64,000 nucleotides of DNA, from assembly GCA_902362805.1 (NCBI GenBank), contig CABIXY010000002.1, positions 558,001 through 622,000 of the forward strand. The letters run 5' to 3'. Position numbers and translations under genes: made by a program. Below are positions 26,794 to 34,029 of this stretch, piece by piece (position 1 is the stretch's first letter; every line of letters begins with the position of its first letter). This DNA is from Eubacteriaceae bacterium (lineage in GTDB: Bacteria > Bacillota > Clostridia > Peptostreptococcales > Anaerovoracaceae). The notes beneath the pieces are model-generated. The model was not told the DNA's origin. It did no database searches and saw only the letters and a list, made by a program, of their open reading frames with translations.

Positions 26794-28822
26794 CAAAGTA
26801 GGCAGCTTGAAGGGAATTGGACCGAAAAAAGCAGAGAATCTTTCAAAAAACAACATTGATACACTAGAAGATCTGCTTTATCTGTTTCCCAGAAAATATG
26901 AGGATCGACGGCAGGAGACCAGAATTGCAGATTTACAGCCGAGCAAAGAATATCTGATCTGTGGCAAGGTGTTATCTCGCAGATATGCCGGCAATCCATA
27001 TAAAAAGAATACGCCATTGACACTTTTAGTCTCCGATGAAACAGGAACGATAGAAATTCTTTTCTTTAATGGAAGATATATTGCGAATTTATTTAACGTC
27101 AATCAGGATTACTCTTTTTATGGCAGAGTTTCCGAAAACTTCGACCGCAAACAGATGATTCATCCAGAATTCCACCGGATTGGGGATCCTAATGATATCC
27201 GAGGTATTATTCCTATCTACCCTCAGATCAACGGCATCTCTCAAAACGAACTTCGTAAAATTCAGCTGCAGCTGCAGGAACTCTATCCACAAGTAGAAGA
27301 GTGGCTGCCAGAGGAAATCGTATCGGAAAATCGTCTGGCCAGTCCTTCCTATGCCATCGAAAATATTCATTTTCCTAAAGATGGAAAACAGGTTCTAAAA
27401 AGCAAATTTCGTTTAATCTTTGACGAACTTCTTACTTTAGAGACAGGGCTTTTTTATATAAAGAATGAGACCAGAAAAGATACAGGCGGCATTGTCATCG
27501 ATGCCGCCTGCGCTGACGAATTTGCCAAAGACCTGCCTTTTGAACTGACAGAAGGACAGAAAAGCGTGTGGAACGACATGCAAAAGGACTTGGCAGCAGA
27601 AAAAGTGATGAATCGGCTGATTCAAGGCGATGTCGGCTCTGGAAAAACAGTGATCGCGGAAATGGCCATGTTCGCTGCCGCCAAAAATGGCTATCAGAGT
27701 GTCATGATGGCTCCAACAGAAATTTTAGCAAAACAACATCTGCAATCACTGTCCGCAGACTTTGAAAAGTATGGCATAGCAGTGGGCCTTTTGTGCAGCA
27801 GCATGAAGACCTCTGAAAAAAGAGAGACTCTGCAGCAGCTGGCGACAGGTGAAATTCAAATTTTGGTGGGTACCCATGCTGTGATTCAGCCGGATGTAAA
27901 GTTTAAAAATCTGGGAATGGTAATCACAGACGAACAGCACAGATTCGGAGTCAACCAAAGAAGTCTTTTATCCAAAAAAGGAGAAAATCCTAATGTACTG
28001 GTCATGACGGCAACGCCGATTCCAAGAACTTTAGCGGTTATCATTTATGGAGATTTAGATATTTCACAGATCAGGACTATGCCAAGGGGCAGACAGCCGA
28101 TCAAAACCTTGCAGGCAGACATGGAAAATCGAAACCGGGTCTATGATTTTGTTAAAAAACAATTGAAAGAAAAGAAACAAGCTTATGTGGTAGCGCCTCT
28201 GATTGGAGAATCAGACAAGATAGATGCCAAATCGGCAGAGGAACTGCATAAAGAACTGAGCCAGAAATTTAAGGGATATCAGGTGGCTCTGATACACGGT
28301 GCCATGAAACAGGAAGAAAAAGATTTTATCATGAGTGAATTTTCTGATGGACACATCGATGTGCTGGTTTCCACTGTTGTAATAGAAGTAGGCATCAATG
28401 TGCCTAATGCTACCGTCATGGTAATTGAAAACTGTGAGAGATTTGGCCTGGCTCAGCTGCATCAGTTGAGAGGACGTGTAGGCCGCGGCAGCGACCAATC
28501 ATATTGTTTTTTGATTTGTCATAATGAAACCGATGTAGCGAAAGAACGAAATAGAATCATGTGCGAGAGCAATGATGGCTTTGAAATCGCAGAAGCAGAT
28601 CTCCGGCTGCGGGGACCAGGTGAACTTTTTGGAACCAGACAGCATGGACTTCCTGAAATGCACATCAGCGATCTGGTGCGGCACGCTGACGTTTTGGAAA
28701 AGGCAAAGAATACGGCGAAAGCGATCATAGACAGAGATCCGAATTTGCAGGCACAGAAATTTGCAAAGCTGAAAAATCGGATCAGAAAAATGTTTGGCGA
28801 AGACATTAAACTAGAATTATGA
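26780..28822 (+). CDS. recG: ATP-dependent DNA helicase RecG
   Basis: A 680-residue superfamily 2 helicase that regresses stalled forks and branch-migrates junctions. The N-terminal wedge/OB domain (about 1-160) starts LKGIGPKKAENL, a helix-hairpin-helix-like motif. The motor contains GDVGSGKT (Walker A, near 288), APTEILAKQH, DEQHRFGV (DExH box, near 390), TATPIPRTL and the C-terminal lobe with VVIEVGINVPNA and QLRGRVGRG. The ending EDIKLEL is short as usual. Its ATG lies inside the asp23 gene, implying coupling. Confidence 0.97.
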   Translation: MNLNDKVGSLKGIGPKKAENLSKNNIDTLEDLLYLFPRKYEDRRQETRIADLQPSKEYLICGKVLSRRYAGNPYKKNTPLTLLVSDETGTIEILFFNGRYIANLFNVNQDYSFYGRVSENFDRKQMIHPEFHRIGDPNDIRGIIPIYPQINGISQNELRKIQLQLQELYPQVEEWLPEEIVSENRLASPSYAIENIHFPKDGKQVLKSKFRLIFDELLTLETGLFYIKNETRKDTGGIVIDAACADEFAKDLPFELTEGQKSVWNDMQKDLAAEKVMNRLIQGDVGSGKTVIAEMAMFAAAKNGYQSVMMAPTEILAKQHLQSLSADFEKYGIAVGLLCSSMKTSEKRETLQQLATGEIQILVGTHAVIQPDVKFKNLGMVITDEQHRFGVNQRSLLSKKGENPNVLVMTATPIPRTLAVIIYGDLDISQIRTMPRGRQPIKTLQADMENRNRVYDFVKKQLKEKKQAYVVAPLIGESDKIDAKSAEELHKELSQKFKGYQVALIHGAMKQEEKDFIMSEFSDGHIDVLVSTVVIEVGINVPNATVMVIENCERFGLAQLHQLRGRVGRGSDQSYCFLICHNETDVAKERNRIMCESNDGFEIAEADLRLRGPGELFGTRQHGLPEMHISDLVRHADVLEKAKNTAKAIIDRDPNLQAQKFAKLKNRIRKMFGEDIKLEL

Positions 28823-28897
28823 TTTTATCCATATTTTACAAGACATAGAAATCTCCGTTCGGGTTAAATTAATAACGTAAACAGGAGGTGAAAAGAA

Positions 28898-29116
28898 ATG
28901 AATAACAACAACAATAACAACAGTTTACAGCAGATGGGAATTAATGTGAAACCAGCATTAAACAACCTGAAAACAGAGGTTGCAAACGAACTTGGTCTTT
29001 CTAACTACGAACAGACTGATAAGGGCAACTTAACTGCAAGACAGAATGGTTATGTAGGTGGCTATATGACTAAGAAGCTTGTAGAAATGGCTGAACAGCA
29101 GTTAGCTGGCAAATAA
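28898..29116 (+). CDS. Alpha/beta-type small acid-soluble spore protein
   Basis: A 72-residue DNA-binding spore coat-of-DNA protein. After an asparagine run, LKTEVANELGLSNYEQ contains the GPR protease recognition region, and LTARQNGYVGGYMTKKLVEMAEQQL is (in pieces) the hallmark C-terminal helix. It saturates forespore DNA and protects it from UV and heat. AGGAGGTGA precedes the ATG. A sigma-G promoter is expected in the 75-base gap after recG, but I could not identify one with confidence. This gene is direct evidence for sporulation. Confidence 0.96.
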   Translation: MNNNNNNNSLQQMGINVKPALNNLKTEVANELGLSNYEQTDKGNLTARQNGYVGGYMTKKLVEMAEQQLAGK

Positions 29117-29161
29117 GGAATTCGATTCCTTAAATAAGAAGTTGAAATAAACTTTTTGCTT

Positions 29162-29200
29162 AAAGGGGCTGTCTCAATTAACTTTGAGACGGTCCTTTTT
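29162..29200 (+). terminator. Terminator of the SASP gene
   Basis: A hairpin with GTCTCAA/TTTGAGAC core and AAAGG/CCTTT base, with a small internal loop, runs into five T residues. Confidence 0.85.
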
Positions 29201-29289
29201 CGTTTTAAGATCCATTCAGCCAAAGCATAAATTAATAGCATTCTTTGATAATTCATGGTATACTGTTAGTTTAGAAGGCGGTGACAAAG

Positions 29290-29946
29290 GTGAAATTTTT
29301 ATATAAAAAAGAAATTGTAACCTGCAGTGAAATGAAAGCCTTAGAAAAGGCGGCTGACGAAGCAGGACTGTCTTACTATCAGATGATGGAAAATGCGGGA
29401 ACGAGAGCCTCTGAATTGATTTTACAGCACCATGGGCAGACAGAAAATGCCCTGGTATTTTGTGGAAAAGGAAATAACGGCGGTGACGGTTTTGTCGTAG
29501 CAAGGAAGCTGAGGGAAGCTGGTGTACATACACAAGTCATTCTCGTAGAGGGTCCACCTGCGACTGATGATGCGAAGACAAATTATCAATTGATACGAGA
29601 GCATATGCCGATTCTCACAGCACAGGATATACTGCATATTAAAGAGACGGACCTTGTCGTTGATGCCATTTATGGGACAGGTTTCCACGGACAGCTTCGC
29701 TATCCGGCAGACAGAGTCATAACCAGAATCAATGAGTCAAACGCTTATGTTGCCGCATTGGATATTCCCAGTGGGCTGTCCGGAGATATGAAGACTGGCG
29801 AGGCACCGGGCATCTGTGTAAAAGCGAATTTGACGATTCCTTTTCACGCAAGAAAACCGATTCATTGTCACGAAGCAGCGGCACAGTTCATGGGCATGGT
29901 CGTTTTGGCGGATATTGGCATAGGAAAAATTTTAGGAGATAGATGA
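29290..29946 (+). CDS. nnrE: NAD(P)H-hydrate epimerase (YjeF N-terminal domain)
   Basis: A 218-residue single-domain protein. MMENAGTRASELI near residue 32, CGKGNNGGDGFVVARKL near 58 and DAIYGTGFHG near 122 are the YjeF_N signature; ALDIPSGLSGD near 157 completes the Rossmann-like site. It epimerises damaged NAD(P)H hydrates so that a dehydratase can repair them. In many bacteria it is fused to the NnrD dehydratase; here only the epimerase half is present. A GTG at 29290 is preferred because AAGGCGGTGA, one mismatch from the full anti-SD complement, sits just upstream. Confidence 0.9.
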   Translation: MKFLYKKEIVTCSEMKALEKAADEAGLSYYQMMENAGTRASELILQHHGQTENALVFCGKGNNGGDGFVVARKLREAGVHTQVILVEGPPATDDAKTNYQLIREHMPILTAQDILHIKETDLVVDAIYGTGFHGQLRYPADRVITRINESNAYVAALDIPSGLSGDMKTGEAPGICVKANLTIPFHARKPIHCHEAAAQFMGMVVLADIGIGKILGDR

Positions 29947-30503
29947 TGAGAATAATTACTGGAGATTATAGGGGAAGAAAGTTAGAAACGCCTGTAGGCA
30001 CAGACGTTCGGCCTACGACAGATAAAGTAAAAGAAGCAGTTTTTAATATATTAATGAATGATATTTGGGATTCTGTATGTGTGGATCTCTTTGCCGGAAC
30101 AGGAAATTTGGGCTTGGAAGCGCTGTCCAGAGGCGCAAAAAAGTGCTATTTTTGTGATAATTCCAGAGAGAGCCTAAATCTGATAAAAACAAATATTGAG
30201 AAATGCGGTGCACGAGATCAGTCCGTGGTTTTGGCCGGAGATTACACGAAAGCTTTGACCAGAATCAAGGAACCGGCAGATATTTTTTTCCTTGACCCGC
30301 CATATCAGGCCGGCTTATATGAAAAATGTCTGGAGATGATTGATTCTCTTGATTTATTGACAGAGGAAGGTATAATAATAGCAGAACACGGTGTACGTGA
30401 TCAAGTGCCAGATCAAATAGGCCGATTGACGAAAGTCAAAGAGCGAAAATATGGCAAAATCTTGGTCAGCATTTACAGATATGCAGCGGGGGACGAAGAA
30501 TGA
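29943..30503 (+). CDS. rsmD: 16S rRNA (guanine966-N2)-methyltransferase
   Basis: A 186-residue SAM-dependent methyltransferase. MRIITGDYRGRKLETP and RPTTDKVKEAVFNIL are the RsmD N-terminal motifs, DLFAGTGNLGLEALSRGA the SAM-binding motif, and FLDPPY the catalytic N6/N2 motif near residue 119. It methylates G966 of 16S rRNA in the 30S subunit. Its start overlaps the nnrE stop, and its stop overlaps the coaD start. Confidence 0.95.
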   Translation: MMRIITGDYRGRKLETPVGTDVRPTTDKVKEAVFNILMNDIWDSVCVDLFAGTGNLGLEALSRGAKKCYFCDNSRESLNLIKTNIEKCGARDQSVVLAGDYTKALTRIKEPADIFFLDPPYQAGLYEKCLEMIDSLDLLTEEGIIIAEHGVRDQVPDQIGRLTKVKERKYGKILVSIYRYAAGDEE

Positions 30504-30985
30504 CAAAACGGGCTTTATACACGGGATCTTTTGATCCTATGACCAACGGCCACCTGGATATTATTACCAGGTCGTCAAAGATGTTCGATGAACTGGTCGT
30601 CGGTGTCATCGTCAATCCAAATAAGAAACCGTTATTCACAAAAGAAGAACGAGTCAAACTGATAGAGGAAGTCACGGCAGATTTAAAAAATGTGACTGTA
30701 GAATGTTTTGACGGACTTTTAGCGGACTACGTGAACAAAAATCACTTCGATGCGGTTGTCAGAGGCCTTAGAGCGACATCGGACTTTGAATACGAGATTC
30801 AAATGGCACAGATGAACGCCTGCCTTTTTGACAAAGGCATAGAGTCGGTATTTTTGATGACCAGTCCAAAGTATTCATTTATCAGTTCAAGTATGATTAA
30901 AGAAGTGGTCTCTCTGGGCGGATGTGTAGATGGATTGGTGCCAGAAATCATCCTCAAGGAGATCAAAGCAAAATACATCAAATAA
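30500..30985 (+). CDS. coaD: Phosphopantetheine adenylyltransferase
   Basis: A 161-residue nucleotidyltransferase. ALYTGSFDPMTNGHLDII contains the T/HxGH nucleotide-binding motif, GLRATSDFEYEIQMA the pantetheine pocket, and FISSSMIKEV the C-terminal ISSSxVRE motif. It carries out the penultimate step of coenzyme A synthesis. It is translationally coupled to rsmD, the widespread bacterial arrangement. Confidence 0.97.
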   Translation: MTKRALYTGSFDPMTNGHLDIITRSSKMFDELVVGVIVNPNKKPLFTKEERVKLIEEVTADLKNVTVECFDGLLADYVNKNHFDAVVRGLRATSDFEYEIQMAQMNACLFDKGIESVFLMTSPKYSFISSSMIKEVVSLGGCVDGLVPEIILKEIKAKYIK

Positions 30986-31005
30986 GAGAATCGAGGATAG
31001 AAAAT

Positions 31006-31560
31006 ATGACAGTATTAGAATTATTAGAGGAAATCGAGGATATAGTTGATACTGCCCCTGGTTTGCCACTTACCGGCAAGATCATGGTAGACGCAAATGA
31101 AGTGCTCGAAATTGTAAGGGAAATCAGATTGAGTCTTCCAGACGACGTACAGCAGGCAAAATGGGTGAAGGATGAAAAAGAGCGAATCTTAAGTGAGGCT
31201 AAATCGGAATACGAGAAAATCATCATCGAAGCGAAGAAACAGGCCGATTACTTAGTTGAAACTGATGATATCACTCTAAAAGCACAGAAAATGGCTGAAA
31301 ACATCCAGAAGACGGCAGAAGATTACGCCAAGGTGCTGAAGATGCGTACATATGATTATGTTGACAAGATGCTCTTCGATATGCAGGCCAAGATGGACGA
31401 TTTGAACCTTAAATATTTTGGTGAAATGTATGCGAACTTGGAAAAATCTTTTGAGGAAATCAACGGCGTACTGCAGAATAACAGAGATGAAATTAAAGAG
31501 ATGGCCTATATGACTCAGAATGGACAAGACGGCGTAATTGTTAGGCGAGACGATGAATAG
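31006..31560 (+). CDS. Coiled-coil protein downstream of coaD, unknown function
   Basis: A 184-residue soluble protein beginning MTVLELLEEIEDIVDTAPGLP. Residues 40-150 are strongly helical and charged (AKSEYEKIIIEAKKQADYL and similar), resembling the stalk of ATP-synthase b subunits or DivIVA-like coiled coils, with which such genes are sometimes annotated. There is no transmembrane segment, so it is not the ATP synthase subunit. The start at 31006 is set by GAGGAT seven bases upstream. It probably belongs to the rsmD-coaD operon and ends at a terminator. Confidence 0.8.
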   Translation: MTVLELLEEIEDIVDTAPGLPLTGKIMVDANEVLEIVREIRLSLPDDVQQAKWVKDEKERILSEAKSEYEKIIIEAKKQADYLVETDDITLKAQKMAENIQKTAEDYAKVLKMRTYDYVDKMLFDMQAKMDDLNLKYFGEMYANLEKSFEEINGVLQNNRDEIKEMAYMTQNGQDGVIVRRDDE

Positions 31561-31578
31561 TCATTAAAGAAATGCCAC

Positions 31579-31606
31579 GGCAGCGGATTTTTCTGTTGCC
31601 TTTTTT
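31579..31606 (+). terminator. Terminator after the coiled-coil gene
   Basis: A stem beginning GGCAGCGGA pairs with TCTGTTGCC (GU pairs included) around a TTTT loop and is followed by six T residues. Confidence 0.8.
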
Positions 31607-31630
31607 CATGCGAAGCTTTGGGAGAAAACG

Positions 31631-32314
31631 ATGAATAAAATACTACTAATTGAAGATGACAAAGACCTGAACCTAGGTCTGACCTATGATTTGAGAGCAG
31701 AAGGCTATCAGGTGTATTCTGCCAGAAACCTTGGCGAGGGCATGACGATTCTGAAAGAAGAGGAGGCAGACTTGCTTCTCCTGGACGGCAACTTGCCTGA
31801 TGGTGACGGCTTTGATTTCTGCAGGGCAATCAAGAGAGAGGAGGACCTGCCCGTCATTTTTCTGACAGCGAGGGATCTGGAAGCGGATGAAATTACAGGC
31901 TTTAATTGTGGTGCGGATGATTATATCACAAAACCCTTCAGCATGGCAGTGCTGCATAAGAGAATCGAAGCTGTTTTTCGCAGAGGTGTCCATAAGAACG
32001 ATGCCCAAAAAAATCTGTATAACGACGGTTATCTGCTGATTGATTTTGACAGTTTGACTGCATATAAGGATGGAGAATCGCTGGTGCTGACGCCTACTGA
32101 ATTTAAACTGTTACGGCTTCTCATCGCCAATGCCCAGAAAGTGGTGACCAAAACTTTGATTTTGGAAAAACTGTGGGATTATGCTGGAAATTTCGTCGAT
32201 GAACATACGGTGGCGGTCAATATCAATAGACTCCGCAAAAAACTGGAAGATGAAACCCATCAATATATCAAAACCATGTATGGCATGGGATATCAGTGGA
32301 AGGGGGAAAAATGA
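31631..32314 (+). CDS. OmpR/PhoB-family response regulator
   Basis: A 227-residue regulator. The receiver domain (1-118) has the acidic pair EDD at 8-10, the phosphoacceptor aspartate in LLLLDGNLPDGDG near 53, a threonine in FLTARD and the lysine in YITKPF. The C-terminal winged helix (130-225) ends with VAVNINRLRKKLED and TMYGMGYQW, typical of OmpR-type regulators. It overlaps the kinase gene by four bases and lies directly upstream of an FtsX-type ABC transporter, the layout of peptide-antibiotic sensing modules such as BceRS-BceAB. Confidence 0.92.
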   Translation: MNKILLIEDDKDLNLGLTYDLRAEGYQVYSARNLGEGMTILKEEEADLLLLDGNLPDGDGFDFCRAIKREEDLPVIFLTARDLEADEITGFNCGADDYITKPFSMAVLHKRIEAVFRRGVHKNDAQKNLYNDGYLLIDFDSLTAYKDGESLVLTPTEFKLLRLLIANAQKVVTKTLILEKLWDYAGNFVDEHTVAVNINRLRKKLEDETHQYIKTMYGMGYQWKGEK

Positions 32315-33234
32315 CAACAATCATTTTATTCACCGCAGCAGGGCTTCTTTTTCTGGCAGCAGTAGGAATCATAGCCTACACCAGACACAGTCTCATCATG
32401 TATACCAAAAAACTCTCAGACTGTCTGGACAGTATGATTGCCGGCGATGAAGAGATAGCATTTGAAGAAGAAGAGGACAGCCTGGTGGGTAAGGTACAAG
32501 CCAAAATGCGTAAGTTGTATGAAATTTTGCAGAGCCGCACAGAAGACAGCCAAAGAAACCAGAAAAATTTAGAGAAGACCATCTCTGATTTGTCACATCA
32601 AGTGAAAACGCCGATTGCCAGCATCAGAATGTATCAGAACATTTTGATGCGTCAAGGTATCAATGAAGAAGACAGAATGGAATTTCTCCGCAATGCTGAG
32701 AAGCAAGTAGATAAACTGGAGTTCCTGATTCAGGCGATGATCAAAATGTCTCGCCTGGAAACCGGTATTGTCAACGTATCCCCTAAGTCAGAATCTGTGT
32801 ATCAGCTGGTTGAAGCCGCGGTCTGTGACGTTGCATTAAAGGCCGAAGCCAAGAATATTGGGATTTCTGTGGATTGCAAGGAGACGCTACTTGCGTATTT
32901 TGATAAGAAATGGACCACGGAGGCTCTGTTCAATATCATAGACAATGCGGTAAAGTATACAAAAGAAGGCGGAGAAATCAGAATCTCTGCCAGCGCTACT
33001 GATTTTTTCATCAGAATCCAGGTCAGAGACAATGGCAGAGGAATCGAAGAATCGCATATTACAGAAATCTTCAAACGATTTTACCGAGAACCTTCGGCGG
33101 CAGAAGTAGAAGGCGTAGGTATTGGTCTTTACCTGGCGAGAGAAATTATTACCAAAGAAAAGGGTTTTATCGAGGTGCGGTCAAAAATTGGCATCGGCTC
33201 TCTTTTTTCTCTCAATCTGCCTATAGAACCATAG
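32311..33234 (+). CDS. Sensor histidine kinase with no extracellular domain
   Basis: A 307-residue kinase. A single hydrophobic segment (about 5-25) is followed at once by a linker, the HisKA domain with the phosphoacceptor in DLSHQVKTPIASIRM near 97, and a HATPase domain (NIIDNAVKYTKEGG, DNGRGI, GVGIGLYLAREI). There is almost no periplasmic sensor region, so it probably receives its signal from the neighbouring ABC permease. The ATG has GGGGG upstream and overlaps the regulator stop (ATGA). Confidence 0.92.
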   Translation: MTTIILFTAAGLLFLAAVGIIAYTRHSLIMYTKKLSDCLDSMIAGDEEIAFEEEEDSLVGKVQAKMRKLYEILQSRTEDSQRNQKNLEKTISDLSHQVKTPIASIRMYQNILMRQGINEEDRMEFLRNAEKQVDKLEFLIQAMIKMSRLETGIVNVSPKSESVYQLVEAAVCDVALKAEAKNIGISVDCKETLLAYFDKKWTTEALFNIIDNAVKYTKEGGEIRISASATDFFIRIQVRDNGRGIEESHITEIFKRFYREPSAAEVEGVGIGLYLAREIITKEKGFIEVRSKIGIGSLFSLNLPIEP

Positions 33235-33240
33235 AAAATT

Positions 33241-33293
33241 AAAATTATCTCAATGCTGTGATTCTTTTGAGAACAGAATGAGATAATTTTTTT
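33241..33293 (+). terminator. Terminator between the kinase and the ABC transporter genes
   Basis: A perfect 12-pair outer stem, AAAATTATCTCA and TGAGATAATTTT, encloses a 26-base loop with a smaller TTCT/AGAA stem, then TTT. It separates the two-component genes from the transporter, which may then be regulated on its own. Confidence 0.75.
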
Positions 33294-33333
33294 CTATACT
33301 AAAGGCAATCTACAGAGAAAGGACAGAACGTCA

Positions 33334-34017
33334 ATGAGTTATATATTAGAAGCAACGGAAATAAAAAAATATTATGGGAGTGAACCGAACGTCACGAAAG
33401 CCTTAAATGGTGTCAACCTCTGCATTGAGCAGGGAGAATTCGTGTCTATCATTGGTACGTCAGGAAGCGGAAAATCCACTTTGCTGCATATGTTGGGAGG
33501 ATTGGACGTGCCGACAGCGGGGAGTGTCGTCATAAGAGGAAAGGAAATTGCCAAGATGAACGATGAACAGCTTTCTGTCTTCCGCAGGCGGAACATCGGA
33601 TTTATCTTTCAAAACTATAATTTGGTGCCAATTTTAAACGTATATCAGAACATCGTATTACCTATCGAGCTGGATGGCGGAAAGATTGACCAGAAATATA
33701 TCGATAATATCGTGCGTCTATTACATCTGGAAGAAAAACTCACGAACCTGCCCAATAACCTGTCGGGCGGGCAACAGCAGAGAGTCGCTATTGCCAGAGC
33801 CTTAGCCAGCAAACCGGCCATTATTCTCGCTGACGAACCGACAGGAAATCTGGATTCCAAAACCTCACTGGAGGTTATGCAGCTCCTGAAACTGACGACG
33901 GCTGAGTTCAATCAGACGCTGGTTATGATCACACATAATCCGGAAATCGCTCAGGTTGCCGATCGCATGATCCGCATTGAAGATGGAAGAATTGTCACTG
34001 GATATAGAGAGCTTTAG
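33334..34017 (+). CDS. ABC transporter ATP-binding protein (MacB/LolD/BceA type)
   Basis: A 227-residue ATPase. Walker A is GTSGSGKSTLLH near 43, the Q loop FIFQNYNLVPILNVYQN near 92, the signature LSGGQQQRVAIARALA near 143, Walker B IILADEPTGNLDS near 163 and the H loop MITHNPEIA near 196. Together they place it in the MacB/LolD group that works with FtsX-type permeases. It is 12 bases upstream of its permease. Confidence 0.96.
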   Translation: MSYILEATEIKKYYGSEPNVTKALNGVNLCIEQGEFVSIIGTSGSGKSTLLHMLGGLDVPTAGSVVIRGKEIAKMNDEQLSVFRRRNIGFIFQNYNLVPILNVYQNIVLPIELDGGKIDQKYIDNIVRLLHLEEKLTNLPNNLSGGQQQRVAIARALASKPAIILADEPTGNLDSKTSLEVMQLLKLTTAEFNQTLVMITHNPEIAQVADRMIRIEDGRIVTGYREL

Positions 34018-34029
34018 GAGGCGGGAGAG

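Noticed and set aside
28823..28897. Sigma-G promoter of the SASP gene
   Set aside because: CATATTTTA-like bases are present, but no suitable -35 element lies at the right distance.
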